NCBI GenBank assembly: GCA_021770095.1
Contig: JAETRQ010000003.1
Location: 1 to 64,000 of the forward strand
DNA: 64,000 bases
Reading direction: 5' to 3'
Origin: Eubacteriaceae bacterium
GTDB taxonomy: Bacteria > Bacillota > Clostridia > Oscillospirales > Acutalibacteraceae
A program made the translations under genes and the position numbers. This document shows positions 42,122 through 50,168 of the stretch, piece after piece (within the stretch, counting starts at the first letter, position 1; every line of letters starts with the position of its first letter). Under the pieces are notes generated by a model. It saw nothing but the letters and a program-made list of their open reading frames with translations. It made no database searches and was not told where the DNA came from.

Positions 42122-43232
42122 AATAATAATTTGTGTTCTGATTATTTCATTAACGTTCACCGGTTGTATGAATTCTGTCCATTTAAAAGATATGATGGTT
42201 GTTGAAGGCTTGGGTGTGGATATTGCGGATGATGAAATAAGCGTCAGTGTTCAGACGCTCAATGCCAGTGAAGCATCAAGCGGTGAATCCATGCAGGGGA
42301 ATATGACGGTTGTAACAGCAGAAAAAGGGAATACCGTTTATCATGCAATTTCAAATCTCGGCAATTATTTGAGCAAGAAAATTTTTTTCGGTCAAAACAA
42401 ACTGATTGTTTTCAGCCGTGATTTGGCGGAAACACAGTTTGATGTTAATATAGATTATTTTCTGCGTTCTTCTGATTCGCGTCCTGATGTGGCTGTATGC
42501 CTGTCTGATTCAAAGGCACAGGATATTATTGAAAGTAAAGAAAATGATACGCATGTGCCGATTGAAGATGTTGTTTATTTGATAAAAAACGGTCAGGATT
42601 CAGGCAAAAGTATGTATATTACCGTTGGTGAATTTCTGAATATTTATTATGACAAAACATCCGATATTTCAATACCGATGCTTGAGATGGACGACGAGAC
42701 CAAAAATGCTAAACTCAAAGGTATCGGTATATTCAATAAAGATAAACTTGTATATGTTACTAATGATAATGAAACAAAGGGATACACCTTTATCAAGGGA
42801 AAGATAAAAACAACTTCAATAGAATTTGAAGATAAGGATTTAGGAAAAATAGTTGTTGATATATTAAATCCTAAAGTGAAAAATAGAACAGAAATAAGAG
42901 ATGGCAAAGTTGTTTTTATAACGGAAATTAAAGCCGAACTCATGATTAATGAGATTGAGAACGGTATTTTGATTTCGCTTGATAAAGAAAAAATGGAACG
43001 TATAAGAAGATTGGCGTGCGATAAAGTTGAAATCTTATGCAGAAAATCGTTTTATGCTTGTCAGAATCACGGAAGTGATGCATTCAGAGTAGGTGAATAC
43101 CTTGCAAAAGATAATCCAAAATCATATGAACTTGTTTCAGAACAGTGGGATGATTATTTCCCGACTGTTGAATATGAAGTAAGTGCGGATATTGCGCTGA
43201 AGAAGATTAGTGATAATACCCAATTAGATTGA
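42108..43232 (+). CDS. gerC: Spore germination receptor lipoprotein GerAC-type
   Basis: A 374-residue lipoprotein. The N-terminal signal KIIICVLIISLTFTGC gives a lipobox at Cys20. The body has the Ger(x)C arrangement: LKDMMVVEGLGVDIADDE near the start, FFGQNKLIVFSRDLAE, YFLRSSDSRPDVAVCLSD, and a C-terminal domain. It begins with TTG 42108 inside the gerB stop region (14-base overlap). The three genes form a complete germinant-receptor operon, implying a spore-forming organism. Confidence 0.93.
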   Translation: MKSFKIIICVLIISLTFTGCMNSVHLKDMMVVEGLGVDIADDEISVSVQTLNASEASSGESMQGNMTVVTAEKGNTVYHAISNLGNYLSKKIFFGQNKLIVFSRDLAETQFDVNIDYFLRSSDSRPDVAVCLSDSKAQDIIESKENDTHVPIEDVVYLIKNGQDSGKSMYITVGEFLNIYYDKTSDISIPMLEMDDETKNAKLKGIGIFNKDKLVYVTNDNETKGYTFIKGKIKTTSIEFEDKDLGKIVVDILNPKVKNRTEIRDGKVVFITEIKAELMINEIENGILISLDKEKMERIRRLACDKVEILCRKSFYACQNHGSDAFRVGEYLAKDNPKSYELVSEQWDDYFPTVEYEVSADIALKKISDNTQLD

Positions 43233-43359
43233 TATATTGTCTGAAAATATTTACCAGTTCATTGCTGTTTGCTTTGCTTTCAGGAAAGAAACAGACAATG
43301 GCTGGTATTATTATTGTCAGTGCAAACATAACTGCATATATAATTATAAGTTTTTTCAT
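43207..43359 (-). CDS. 50-residue ORF resembling a SpoIID-like N-terminus, antisense to the end of gerC
   Basis: On the minus strand, ATG 43359 (AAGGAG upstream) encodes MKKLIIIYAVMFALTIIIPA, then IVCFFPESKANSNELVNIFR, and stops at 43207. The single hydrophobic helix with IIIPA near its end resembles the start of SpoIID-type proteins, so this may be a truncated remnant or a small membrane protein. It overlaps the gerC 3' end by 26 bases. It is below the usual ORF size cut-off. Family assignment is weak. Confidence 0.4.
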   Translation of the reverse strand: MKKLIIIYAVMFALTIIIPAIVCFFPESKANSNELVNIFRQYINLIGYYH

Positions 43360-43371
43360 ATTTCCATCTCC

Positions 43372-43400
43372 TTGACTTTACTTTGAATAATATGTATAAT
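43372..43400 (+). promoter_or_regulatory. Promoter of citrate synthase
   Basis: TTGACT at 43372-43377, 17-base spacer, TATAAT at 43395-43400. Confidence 0.75.
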
Positions 43401-43452
43401 ATATTGATATAATTTATATTTGATTTATTGAATATTAAGAAAGGAGAAATAT

Positions 43453-44826
43453 ATGTCTAATAATTATTACATTTCCCCGATTTCGATGGATGCTCTTTCA
43501 AGTTTATGCTGTGAACTTGACAAAAATAACTCTATAAAGCCACAGGATTTCAAAAAATATCAGGTTAAGAGAGGACTAAGGAACAGCGATGGTACCGGTG
43601 TTATGGCCGGTCTTACGCGTATTTGCTCGGTTGAAGGTTACTATGTTCTTGATGGTGAAAAAGTTCCGAAAGACGGTAAATTATCTTACAGAGGATACGA
43701 CATCAATGATATTGTTGATCATTGTATAGAAGAAGACAGATTCGGTTACGAAGAAGTTGTTTGGCTGCTTTTATTCGGCGAACTTCCCACAGAAAGTCAG
43801 TTGATAAGTCTTAATGAAGTCATTGCGGAATGCAGAGCGTTGCCTGATGAATTCGTTGAAGATATGATTATGAAAAATGCTTCAAAAGATATTATGAACA
43901 AAATGGCACGAAGTGTTATGGGGCTTTATTCATTTGATGAAAATCCGGATGATATTTCTGTTCCGAATGTTTTGCGTCAATCACTTCAACTCATTGCACA
44001 GATGCCGACAATTATGAATAGTGCGTATCAGGTTAAACGCCGTGCATTTTATAATAAAACAATGTTTCTTCATCCAATCAGGAAGGACCAGTCAACAGCT
44101 GAATATATTTTGAATCAGCTCAGGGCTGATAAACAGTTTACCCGCGAGGAAGCAAAGCTGCTTGATATTTGTCTTATGCTTCATGCTGACCACGGCGGAG
44201 GAAATAACTCTACTTTTTCAACAAGAGTACTTACATCAAGCGGTACAGATACATATTCTGCAATTACTGCCGGCTTTGGTTCTCTTAAAGGGCCTCGCCA
44301 TGGGGGAGCAAATATCCGAGTTGCTGAGCAAATGAATGAGATTATGGCAGCATTGCCTGATTCAACAGATCCTGCCCAGGTGAAGGACTATCTTGTTAAG
44401 ATTATGAATAAAGAAGCAGGTGACAAAACCGGACTCGTTTACGGTATGGGTCATGCTGTTTATACCAAATCCGATCCAAGAGCAGTTATCCTTAAAGAAA
44501 ATGCAAGAAAACTTGCTTATGAAAAAGGATATGAAAAAGAATTCAGAACACTTGAAAATATTGAGATTCTTACTCCGCAGGTTTTCTCGGAACTCAGAGG
44601 TGTTGAGAAGGTTATGTGCGCAAATGTTGATTTGTATTCAGGTCTTGTATACAAAGTTCTCGGTATTCCTGAGGATTTGTATACTCCGCTTTTTGCAACA
44701 GCAAGAATTGCCGGCTGGTGTGCACACAGACTTGAAGAACTCACTTCGGGCGGCAAAATTATGCGTCCTGCATACAAGAGTGTCAGCCATTCAAGAAAGT
44801 TTGTTGACCTGAGTCACAGAAGTTAA
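43453..44826 (+). CDS. gltA: Citrate synthase
   Basis: A 457-residue citrate synthase, condensing oxaloacetate and acetyl-CoA, which here probably supplies 2-oxoglutarate for biosynthesis. It has GTGVMAGLTRICSVEGYYV, the KLSYRGYDINDI segment, HADHGGGNNSTFSTRVLTSS (catalytic His), GSLKGPRHGGANIRV, GMGHAVYTKSDPRA (second catalytic His) and an Asp near the C-terminal NVDLYSGLVYKVLGIP. The N-terminus carries about 60 residues before the core, as in the Clostridia long-form enzymes. AAGGAG precedes ATG 43453. Confidence 0.95.
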   Translation: MSNNYYISPISMDALSSLCCELDKNNSIKPQDFKKYQVKRGLRNSDGTGVMAGLTRICSVEGYYVLDGEKVPKDGKLSYRGYDINDIVDHCIEEDRFGYEEVVWLLLFGELPTESQLISLNEVIAECRALPDEFVEDMIMKNASKDIMNKMARSVMGLYSFDENPDDISVPNVLRQSLQLIAQMPTIMNSAYQVKRRAFYNKTMFLHPIRKDQSTAEYILNQLRADKQFTREEAKLLDICLMLHADHGGGNNSTFSTRVLTSSGTDTYSAITAGFGSLKGPRHGGANIRVAEQMNEIMAALPDSTDPAQVKDYLVKIMNKEAGDKTGLVYGMGHAVYTKSDPRAVILKENARKLAYEKGYEKEFRTLENIEILTPQVFSELRGVEKVMCANVDLYSGLVYKVLGIPEDLYTPLFATARIAGWCAHRLEELTSGGKIMRPAYKSVSHSRKFVDLSHRS

Positions 44827-44845
44827 GATTTTAAGGAGAATTAAA

Positions 44846-45685
44846 GTGCAAAAGACAAAAGCAAAATTACCTGTTTTATTTATTTTATTAACGGTAACTG
44901 CTGTTTGTGTTTTGCGCTTTTTTCAATTGGTTCGTGATACGGATTCAGTTACCGGTATGATTGTCAGCCACAGTAATATTTCGTTCGTCGTTTATGGGCT
45001 TGAATTTTTAATAATCATATTATCTGCCGTGTATGCTGTTAATCGTGCGAATCTTACTATTGATTTGGCAAAAGAAAGCAGTGACAGAATCTTGCGTGTT
45101 ACGACTGTATTTTTTGCAATTTCAATGTTTCTTGATTTTGTTCACCAATGCTATAATTGTTATGAATATATTGAACGGGTGTCTTTTGTTGAATATGCAT
45201 ATTTGGTACCGCTGATTCTATCGGGATTGTTTGCGCTTATCAGTTGCTTTTATTTTGTATCCTTTGCAATCAGTATTAATAACAGCAATTATGATTTTAC
45301 CAATTTTACCCTGATTCATTTGATGCCGCTTTTTTGGGCATTTACAAAACTGTTCAAAATTATGCTTGATATTGTTGATGTTAAAATCAGTGTGGAAATT
45401 TGCCTTGAATTTTTAGTTTTAATATTCGTATTTTGCTTTATTTTTGCATTCCTGCTGACTATTGACAATAAAAAAAATCATATATCAAAATTTTTTGTGT
45501 TTTCATCCGTTGTGTTGCCGGCGGTTGCCGCAACATTGGTTTTGCCGCGCTATATTGTTATGATTTGCGGCAAGGGTATTTTGCTCAGTAAAATCACTTA
45601 TACCGGAATTACTTATATTATGTTTGGTCTGTTTGCACTTGTTTTATTGTGCGATATAATCAAACGCAGCAGTCAGAAGAATTAA
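44846..45685 (+). CDS. Multi-pass membrane protein, unknown function
   Basis: A 279-residue protein that is mainly hydrophobic, with about eight helices: LPVLFILLTVTAVCVLRFF, ISFVVYGLEFLIIILSAVY, TTVFFAISMFLDFVHQC, then LVPLILSGLFALISCFYF and four more. A polar loop precedes helix five. GTG 44846 has AAGGAG upstream and lies 19 bases after gltA, so co-transcription is likely. No family recognised. Confidence 0.65.
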   Translation: MQKTKAKLPVLFILLTVTAVCVLRFFQLVRDTDSVTGMIVSHSNISFVVYGLEFLIIILSAVYAVNRANLTIDLAKESSDRILRVTTVFFAISMFLDFVHQCYNCYEYIERVSFVEYAYLVPLILSGLFALISCFYFVSFAISINNSNYDFTNFTLIHLMPLFWAFTKLFKIMLDIVDVKISVEICLEFLVLIFVFCFIFAFLLTIDNKKNHISKFFVFSSVVLPAVAATLVLPRYIVMICGKGILLSKITYTGITYIMFGLFALVLLCDIIKRSSQKN

Positions 45686-45698
45686 AGGGATTATTATT

Positions 45699-46631
45699 TT
45701 GTTTTTTGAGAATTTAAAGACGATTGCCACTCAGGTTTTGATTTTATATCTCATTGCCGGAGTTGGTTTTGTAACAGATAAAATAGGAATATTCAAACAG
45801 ATTGATGCCAAAAGACTGATTGATTTGCTTTTTAATGTAATATTACCCATTGCAATTATACATACTTTTATGACGATGGAATATTCAAAAGAGCATGTTA
45901 AAGGCATACTGATTGCATTTGTGTGTGCGTTTGCAACGCATATTTTTGGTGCAATTGTATCGAAATTTACATTCAGAAAGCGTTCGCTTAAAGAAAAAGG
46001 AATTTATCATTATGCCATGATATTGTCGAATGCGGCATTTCTTGCACTTCCTCTTGCGAAGAGTGTTATCGGCAGTGAAGGAATTTTTTATTGCTCAGTA
46101 TATGTTGCTGTTTTTAATATGGTTGCATTTACGCTTGGTATTTATGAAATTTCGGGGCATCAGGCAAAAATTGATTTGAAAAAATTAATTCTTAACCCTG
46201 GTTCAATGTCTGTTATTATCGGTTTGCCATTGTATTTTTTGCAGCTCGATATTCCGTATTTTATTGAATATCCTATGGAACTTGTGGGCAACTGCAATTC
46301 GCCGCTTGCAATGATTGTTTTCGGTACTTTTCTTGCAAATTCAAGTTTTAAAAATCTGTTTGTTAAAAAAGAAATTTATTTTGTATCGTTTGTAAGACTG
46401 GTATTTATTCCGCTTTGCATGCTGGGACTTTTCTATCTTTGCGGTGTCCGCGGTAATCTGTTGGTTGCAATGCTCATTTCAGCCTCTGCACCGACTGCTA
46501 CAAATACAGCAATGTATGCTGCGAAATATGATAATGATACGGCTCTCGGCTCTGAAATAGCGGCACAGTCATCGGTGCTTTCAATAGTCACGATGCCTGT
46601 TATTGTGGCTTTGGCAACAGTGATTAATTGA
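45699..46631 (+). CDS. AEC-family (auxin efflux carrier-like) transporter
   Basis: A 310-residue protein with about ten helices in the AEC/BART arrangement. Recognisable segments are ILYLIAGVGFVTDKIGIFKQ and LIDLLFNVILPIAIIHTFM, and in the second half a repeat with VIGLPLYFLQLDIP and SASAPTATNTAMYAAKYDND. Substrates are usually carboxylates such as malate or lactate, not auxin. TTG 45699 lies 13 bases after the previous gene, so gltA and the two membrane proteins may be one unit. The substrate is unknown. Confidence 0.85.
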   Translation: MFFENLKTIATQVLILYLIAGVGFVTDKIGIFKQIDAKRLIDLLFNVILPIAIIHTFMTMEYSKEHVKGILIAFVCAFATHIFGAIVSKFTFRKRSLKEKGIYHYAMILSNAAFLALPLAKSVIGSEGIFYCSVYVAVFNMVAFTLGIYEISGHQAKIDLKKLILNPGSMSVIIGLPLYFLQLDIPYFIEYPMELVGNCNSPLAMIVFGTFLANSSFKNLFVKKEIYFVSFVRLVFIPLCMLGLFYLCGVRGNLLVAMLISASAPTATNTAMYAAKYDNDTALGSEIAAQSSVLSIVTMPVIVALATVIN

Positions 46632-46672
46632 TTAATGAAATGTAAATTTTATTTTAAATAAATGGATAAGAG

Positions 46673-46701
46673 TTGAATTACTCCTGATTTTGATATATAA
46701 T
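46673..46701 (+). promoter_or_regulatory. Promoter of darA-holB-ricT
   Basis: TTGAAT at 46673-46678, 17-base spacer, TATAAT at 46696-46701. Confidence 0.6.
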
Positions 46702-46753
46702 TGTATAGATGAATGAAGAGAGATGATTATATTATTAAATAAAGGATGATTTT

Positions 46754-47077
46754 GTGAAACTTGTAATTGCTATTTTTTCCAACAAAGATTTGAGTAAAGT
46801 TCTTGCAGTAACAGGGGCAGAAGGCTTCTTTTCAACAAGAATTTCAACCGCCGGTCAATTTTTAGAGGGCGGACACACAACAGTTCTGTTCGGCGTAGAG
46901 GAAGAAAAGGTTGAAGAACTTTTTGGTATTATTGAAAAAAATGTCACAAAAAGAGTTTTGCGTCAAAAGGGCGTTGAAAGTACAATCGAAGGTTCCTTGC
47001 TGAAAAAACCTGTTGATGTTGAAGAATTTGGTGCTGTAGCATTTGTTATTGATGTGGAGCAGTTCAGAAAGTTGTAA
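46754..47077 (+). CDS. darA: Cyclic di-AMP-binding protein DarA/PstA-type
   Basis: A 107-residue PII-like protein that binds c-di-AMP. KLVIAIFSNKDLSKVL, FFSTRISTAGQFLEGGHTTVLFG and VEEEKVEELFGIIEKN, with a T-loop region and C-terminal GAVAFVIDVEQF, match the DarA family of Firmicutes. It begins with GTG 46754, 2 bases short of the holB start region, in the conserved darA-holB-ricT arrangement (tmk, normally first, is absent). Signal transduction targets are unknown. Confidence 0.9.
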   Translation: MKLVIAIFSNKDLSKVLAVTGAEGFFSTRISTAGQFLEGGHTTVLFGVEEEKVEELFGIIEKNVTKRVLRQKGVESTIEGSLLKKPVDVEEFGAVAFVIDVEQFRKL

Positions 47078-47078
47078 T

Positions 47079-48062
47079 ATGAATTCATTTGATTTTGTCG
47101 GTAATGAAAGAACAATAGAACAAGTCGGGGTTCTTATAGACTCCGGACATTTTCCGCATGCTGTTGTGATTGAAGGTGAAAAAGGTCTTGGTAAAAAGAC
47201 TTTAGCATCTTTTATTGCAGCGGCTCTTGTTTGTCGTGGGGAAAATAAACCTTGTTTTGACTGCACACAGTGTAATAAAGCAAAAGGACATATACATCCT
47301 GATATTTTTGAATATTCGGCATCAGGCGGGGCGAATTCATTTCATGTGGATGTTGTGCGTGATGTTATTAAAGATGTTTATATAAAGCCGAATGAGGCTG
47401 ACTATAAGGTTTATCTTCTTGGAAATGCAGATTGTATGAGTGTATCTGCTCAGAACGCATTGCTGAAAGTGCTTGAAGAACCTCCGGAATATGTTGTGTT
47501 TATTCTTACTGCACAGTCGAAAAGTATGCTTCTTGAAACTGTACTTTCTCGTTCGGTTGTTATTACACTTGAAGGCGTGGATAGAAATGCCGGTGCAAAA
47601 TATATTGTTTCCCACTGTGATAATATCGGATTTGATGATGCAAAAAAATCACTTTCCACCTTTAACGGAAATATCGGAAAGACGATTGATAGTATTAAAG
47701 ACGGTAAAACACTCGAACTTGCAAATATCTGCTGTGATATTTGCCGTGCATTGGTTGAGGATAATGAATACAGCCTTCTGCGTGCCTGCTCTGTTTTTCA
47801 AAAAGACAGACAGTCAATCGTTTTTGCATGTGATTTTTTGAAAAATATTTTTCGTGATTCGTTAGTTTACAGCGGAGACAGTAATGTTTTGTCAGGCAGA
47901 GGGGATGTTGCATCAATGCTGAAAACAAAACTTACCAAACAAAAACTTATTGACTTAATTTCTGTTTGTGATAAACTTAAAACAATGGCACTTATGAATT
48001 CGAATAATTCAGTTCTTATTACCAAAATCTGTTATAGCCTCAGAGAGGCTGTCGGAAGATAG
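47079..48062 (+). CDS. holB: DNA polymerase III delta-prime subunit
   Basis: A 327-residue clamp-loader subunit. It has a degenerate P-loop (VIEGEKGLGKKTLASFIA), a zinc-type Cys cluster CRGENKPCFDCTQCNKAKG, the KPNEADYKVYLLGNADCMS segment, and the sensor ALLKVLEEPPEYVVFILTA. The delta-prime lacks normal ATPase motifs, as expected. I use ATG 47079, immediately after darA. The upstream in-frame codons from 47043 lie inside darA. Confidence 0.93.
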   Translation: MNSFDFVGNERTIEQVGVLIDSGHFPHAVVIEGEKGLGKKTLASFIAAALVCRGENKPCFDCTQCNKAKGHIHPDIFEYSASGGANSFHVDVVRDVIKDVYIKPNEADYKVYLLGNADCMSVSAQNALLKVLEEPPEYVVFILTAQSKSMLLETVLSRSVVITLEGVDRNAGAKYIVSHCDNIGFDDAKKSLSTFNGNIGKTIDSIKDGKTLELANICCDICRALVEDNEYSLLRACSVFQKDRQSIVFACDFLKNIFRDSLVYSGDSNVLSGRGDVASMLKTKLTKQKLIDLISVCDKLKTMALMNSNNSVLITKICYSLREAVGR

Positions 48063-48075
48063 GAGATTTATATAG

Positions 48076-48885
48076 ATGACAAAAGTTGTTGGTGTTAAGT
48101 TTACCGACACGGGCAAAACTTATTATTTTGATCCCAAGGGCATTGAAATTTCAAAAAACGATATTCTGATTGTTGAAACTGCTAACGGTATTGAGCACGG
48201 TGTTGCTCAGTATGCGGTCAAAGAGGTTGAAGATGACGAAGTTGTTTCGCCGCTTAAACCTGTCAGAAGAATTGCAACTGAAGAAGATTTAAAAATTATT
48301 GAACAAAATAAAATAGATGAAAAGGAAGCACTTGTAATCTGTGCCGAAAAAATAAAGGCACATAAGCTTGAAATGAATCTGACAGGTGCACAGTATTCTT
48401 TTGACAGAGCAAAGATTATTTTTTATTTCACTGCTGACGGAAGAGTGGACTTCAGGGAACTTGTAAAGGATTTGGCATCCTGCTTCCATACAAGGATTGA
48501 ACTCAGGCAAATCGGCGTGCGTGATGAGAGCCGACTTATCGGCGGTCTGGGAATTTGCGGCAGACCGTTTTGCTGTTCAACTTTCCTTGATGATTTTCAT
48601 TCTGTTACCATTAAAATGGCAAAAGATCAGGGATTGTCACTTGCTCTTGGTAAAATCAGCGGTACTTGCGGCAGATTAATGTGCTGCCTTAAATATGAGC
48701 AAAATTCATATGAGCATCTTCGCAAGATTACTCCGCCTAAAGGCGCAGTTGTGGATTGCCGTGAGGGCAGGGGAACCGTTGTTGATGTTTCGCTTTTGAC
48801 AGGTATGCTGAAAGTTCAGATGGATAATACGCCGGACGGCATGCCGGTGGTTGTTAATCGCAGTGAAGTCAGAGTTGTTAAGTAA
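48076..48885 (+). CDS. ricT: RicT/YaaT-type PSP1-domain protein
   Basis: A 269-residue PSP1-domain protein, part of the Y-complex (RicA-RicF-RicT) that affects RNase Y activity and, in B. subtilis, sporulation and competence. It has VKFTDTGKTYYFDPKGIEI, TRIELRQIGVRDESRLIGG and the Cys segment GGLGICGRPFCCSTFL plus CGRLMCCLKYEQNSYE, the Fe-S ligand region. It starts 13 bases after holB with an AGGAG ribosome site. Confidence 0.92.
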   Translation: MTKVVGVKFTDTGKTYYFDPKGIEISKNDILIVETANGIEHGVAQYAVKEVEDDEVVSPLKPVRRIATEEDLKIIEQNKIDEKEALVICAEKIKAHKLEMNLTGAQYSFDRAKIIFYFTADGRVDFRELVKDLASCFHTRIELRQIGVRDESRLIGGLGICGRPFCCSTFLDDFHSVTIKMAKDQGLSLALGKISGTCGRLMCCLKYEQNSYEHLRKITPPKGAVVDCREGRGTVVDVSLLTGMLKVQMDNTPDGMPVVVNRSEVRVVK

Positions 48886-48924
48886 TGGATTTGTACTGAA
48901 AAAGTATAAAAGAACAAAAATAAC

Positions 48925-48953
48925 TTGACTTTTTTATTTATAACTATTATATT
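48925..48953 (+). promoter_or_regulatory. Promoter of ferredoxin
   Basis: TTGACT at 48925-48930, 17-base spacer, TATATT at 48948-48953. Confidence 0.65.
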
Positions 48954-48984
48954 ATAAATAGTTTGATGTGGGAGGTGTATCACA

Positions 48985-49155
48985 ATGGCATATGCAATTT
49001 CAGATGATTGTATCTCATGCGGCGCTTGTGCTGCTGAATGTCCTGTAAGCGCTATTTCTGAAGGCGACGGCAAGTTTGTTATCGATGCTGATACTTGTAT
49101 CGAGTGTGGTGCTTGCGAAGGCGTTTGCCCTGTAAGTGCTCCTGCTCAGGCATAA
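48985..49155 (+). CDS. 2[4Fe-4S] ferredoxin
   Basis: A 56-residue clostridial-type ferredoxin, too short for many ORF cut-offs. It has two CxxCxxCxxxC motifs: CISCGACAAECP near residue 9 and CIECGACEGVCP near residue 38, each giving four Cys, so all eight ligands for two [4Fe-4S] clusters are present. It carries low-potential electrons for anaerobic metabolism (pyruvate oxidation, hydrogenase). GGGAGG precedes ATG 48985. It has its own promoter and terminator. Confidence 0.96.
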   Translation: MAYAISDDCISCGACAAECPVSAISEGDGKFVIDADTCIECGACEGVCPVSAPAQA

Positions 49156-49174
49156 TGGTATATCAATGATTATG

Positions 49175-49206
49175 GGATAACTTTCAACTGAGAGTTATCC
49201 TGTTTT
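49175..49206 (+). terminator. Rho-independent terminator after ferredoxin
   Basis: GGATAACT (49175-49182) pairs with AGTTATCC (49193-49200) around a 10-base loop, followed by TGTTTTT. Confidence 0.85.
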
Positions 49207-49232
49207 TATTTTTATTATAAAGATAAAAAGGC

Positions 49233-49261
49233 TTGACAAGAAGCGACAATGGTGATAAACT
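49233..49261 (+). promoter_or_regulatory. Promoter of the 34-residue peptide gene
   Basis: TTGACA at 49233-49238, a 17-base spacer, TAAACT at 49256-49261. It is 41 bases before the TTG start. Confidence 0.65.
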
Positions 49262-49301
49262 GTATAAGGTATAAAAGACTGAACGGAAAGGGGTTCTGAA
49301 T

Positions 49302-49406
49302 TTGAAGAAATATATTACTCCGCAAATGAATATTGAAGAATTCACGGTGGATGAAGTTATTACTACAAGTTATATCAGTGGAGAGAACCCGGATACAGAG
49401 TTCTAA
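49302..49406 (+). CDS. 34-residue peptide with ITTS motif, possible RiPP-like precursor or signalling peptide
   Basis: TTG 49302 (AAAGGGG at 49287-49293) to TAA 49404. The product reads MKKYITPQMNIEEFTV, then DEVITTSYISGENPDTEF. It is acidic with no membrane segment and no Cys. The arrangement of a Lys-rich start, a Pro-containing segment, Phe, Asp-x-Val-Ile-Thr-Thr-Ser and a short acidic tail resembles short peptides common in gut Clostridia, sometimes considered RiPP-like; that comparison is from memory. It has its own promoter and terminator, indicating an independently expressed gene. No modification enzyme is adjacent. Confidence 0.65.
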   Translation: MKKYITPQMNIEEFTVDEVITTSYISGENPDTEF

Positions 49407-49415
49407 AACGAATTG

Positions 49416-49444
49416 ACAGGCAGTTTTTAACTGCCTGTTTTTTT
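49416..49444 (+). terminator. Rho-independent terminator after the peptide gene
   Basis: ACAGGCAGTT pairs with AACTGCCTGT around a TTT loop, followed by TTTTTT. Confidence 0.9.
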
Positions 49445-49658
49445 ATTTTCACCATTTATAGTTGGTTGGTTTTATCCGATTTTTCAGTACTGGCAAGGTA
49501 ACAGTGAAAGCTTCACAAATTCGCTTTAATACAGTGCTTTGTGCAGGTTCGGATTACTACGCATTGCCTATTAAATAAAATATGTACAAAAACTGCTTTA
49601 TTGTTGTTGTTTTTTTATTCAAACAGACGATAATGAACAGATTAAGACAAATTTGACT
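49445..49658. other. Intergenic stretch without a supported gene
   Basis: AT-rich, no convincing ribosome site. One short open stretch (roughly 49463-49577) reads as a 38-codon frame without a ribosome site and is not called. Confidence 0.4.
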
Positions 49659-49688
49659 ACAAGTTATTGACATATGTCAATAACTTGT
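49659..49688. promoter_or_regulatory. 30-bp perfect palindrome overlapping the -35 box (operator)
   Basis: ACAAGTTATTGACAT and its exact reverse complement ATGTCAATAACTTGT meet at 49673/49674. The core TTGACATATGTCAA contains the -35 hexamer TTGACA (49667-49672). A regulator bound here would block RNA polymerase. The DUF134 protein encoded just downstream is a candidate ligand (inference). Confidence 0.7.
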
Positions 49689-49694
49689 TATAAT
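49667..49694 (+). promoter_or_regulatory. Promoter of DUF134-pflB-pflA
   Basis: TTGACA at 49667-49672, a 16-base spacer, TATAAT at 49689-49694. The -35 lies within the 30-bp palindrome. Confidence 0.75.
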
Positions 49695-49738
49695 TAATGA
49701 TAGCAATGTGTGATTGCTGTATGGAAAGGATGGTTTTT

Positions 49739-50143
49739 ATGGCACGTCCCAGAAAACACAGACGGCTTTGTTCAGTGCCGCAGGACAAAGTTTTTAACAA
49801 AGGCGAATTATCATCCTCACCAATTAATTTGACTGTTGATGAATATGAAACTGTAAGGTTGATTGATTATGTCGGTTTGACGCAAAAAGAGTGTGCCAAA
49901 CAAATGCAGGTTGCACGTTCTACTGTAACAGCAACTTATGACAGTGCAAGATACAAAATATCAGATTCAATTATTAATAACAAAACAGTAATTGTTGATG
50001 GCGGTGATTTTCAGATTTGTGAAAATTCAGACCATTGCTGCGGTAAATGCGGAAAGAATAAATGCGGCAGATGTAAGCACGGCAGTTGTGAAATGTGCAT
50101 TGGCATATTCCACGAACCCGGCAGAGAATGTTTCGCATTATGA
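49739..50143 (+). CDS. DUF134 (UPF0251) family DNA-binding protein, Cys-rich C-terminus
   Basis: A 134-residue protein that starts MARPRKHRRLCSVPQ as in the DUF134 family. The middle holds a sigma-region-4-like helix-turn-helix, LTQKECAKQMQVARSTV then TATYDSARYKI. The C-terminal 45 residues carry nine Cys (ICENSDHCCGKCGKNKCG, RCKHGSCEMC, REC), suggesting metal or Fe-S binding. I choose ATG 49739 by family alignment; upstream in-frame codons start at 49697. It lies directly upstream of pflB and downstream of a palindromic operator, so redox-responsive autoregulation is a reasonable hypothesis. Confidence 0.85.
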   Translation: MARPRKHRRLCSVPQDKVFNKGELSSSPINLTVDEYETVRLIDYVGLTQKECAKQMQVARSTVTATYDSARYKISDSIINNKTVIVDGGDFQICENSDHCCGKCGKNKCGRCKHGSCEMCIGIFHEPGRECFAL

Positions 50144-50168
50144 TAATATAGAATAAGGAGAATTATTT

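Noticed and set aside
49463-49577. Short open frame between the peptide gene and DUF134
   Set aside because: About 38 codons with no ribosome site or promoter and an upstream stop; probably chance.
49362-49668. Shared 12-base string ACTACAAGTTAT in the peptide gene and the operator
   Set aside because: One short match in AT-rich DNA is expected by chance and there is no third copy that I noticed.
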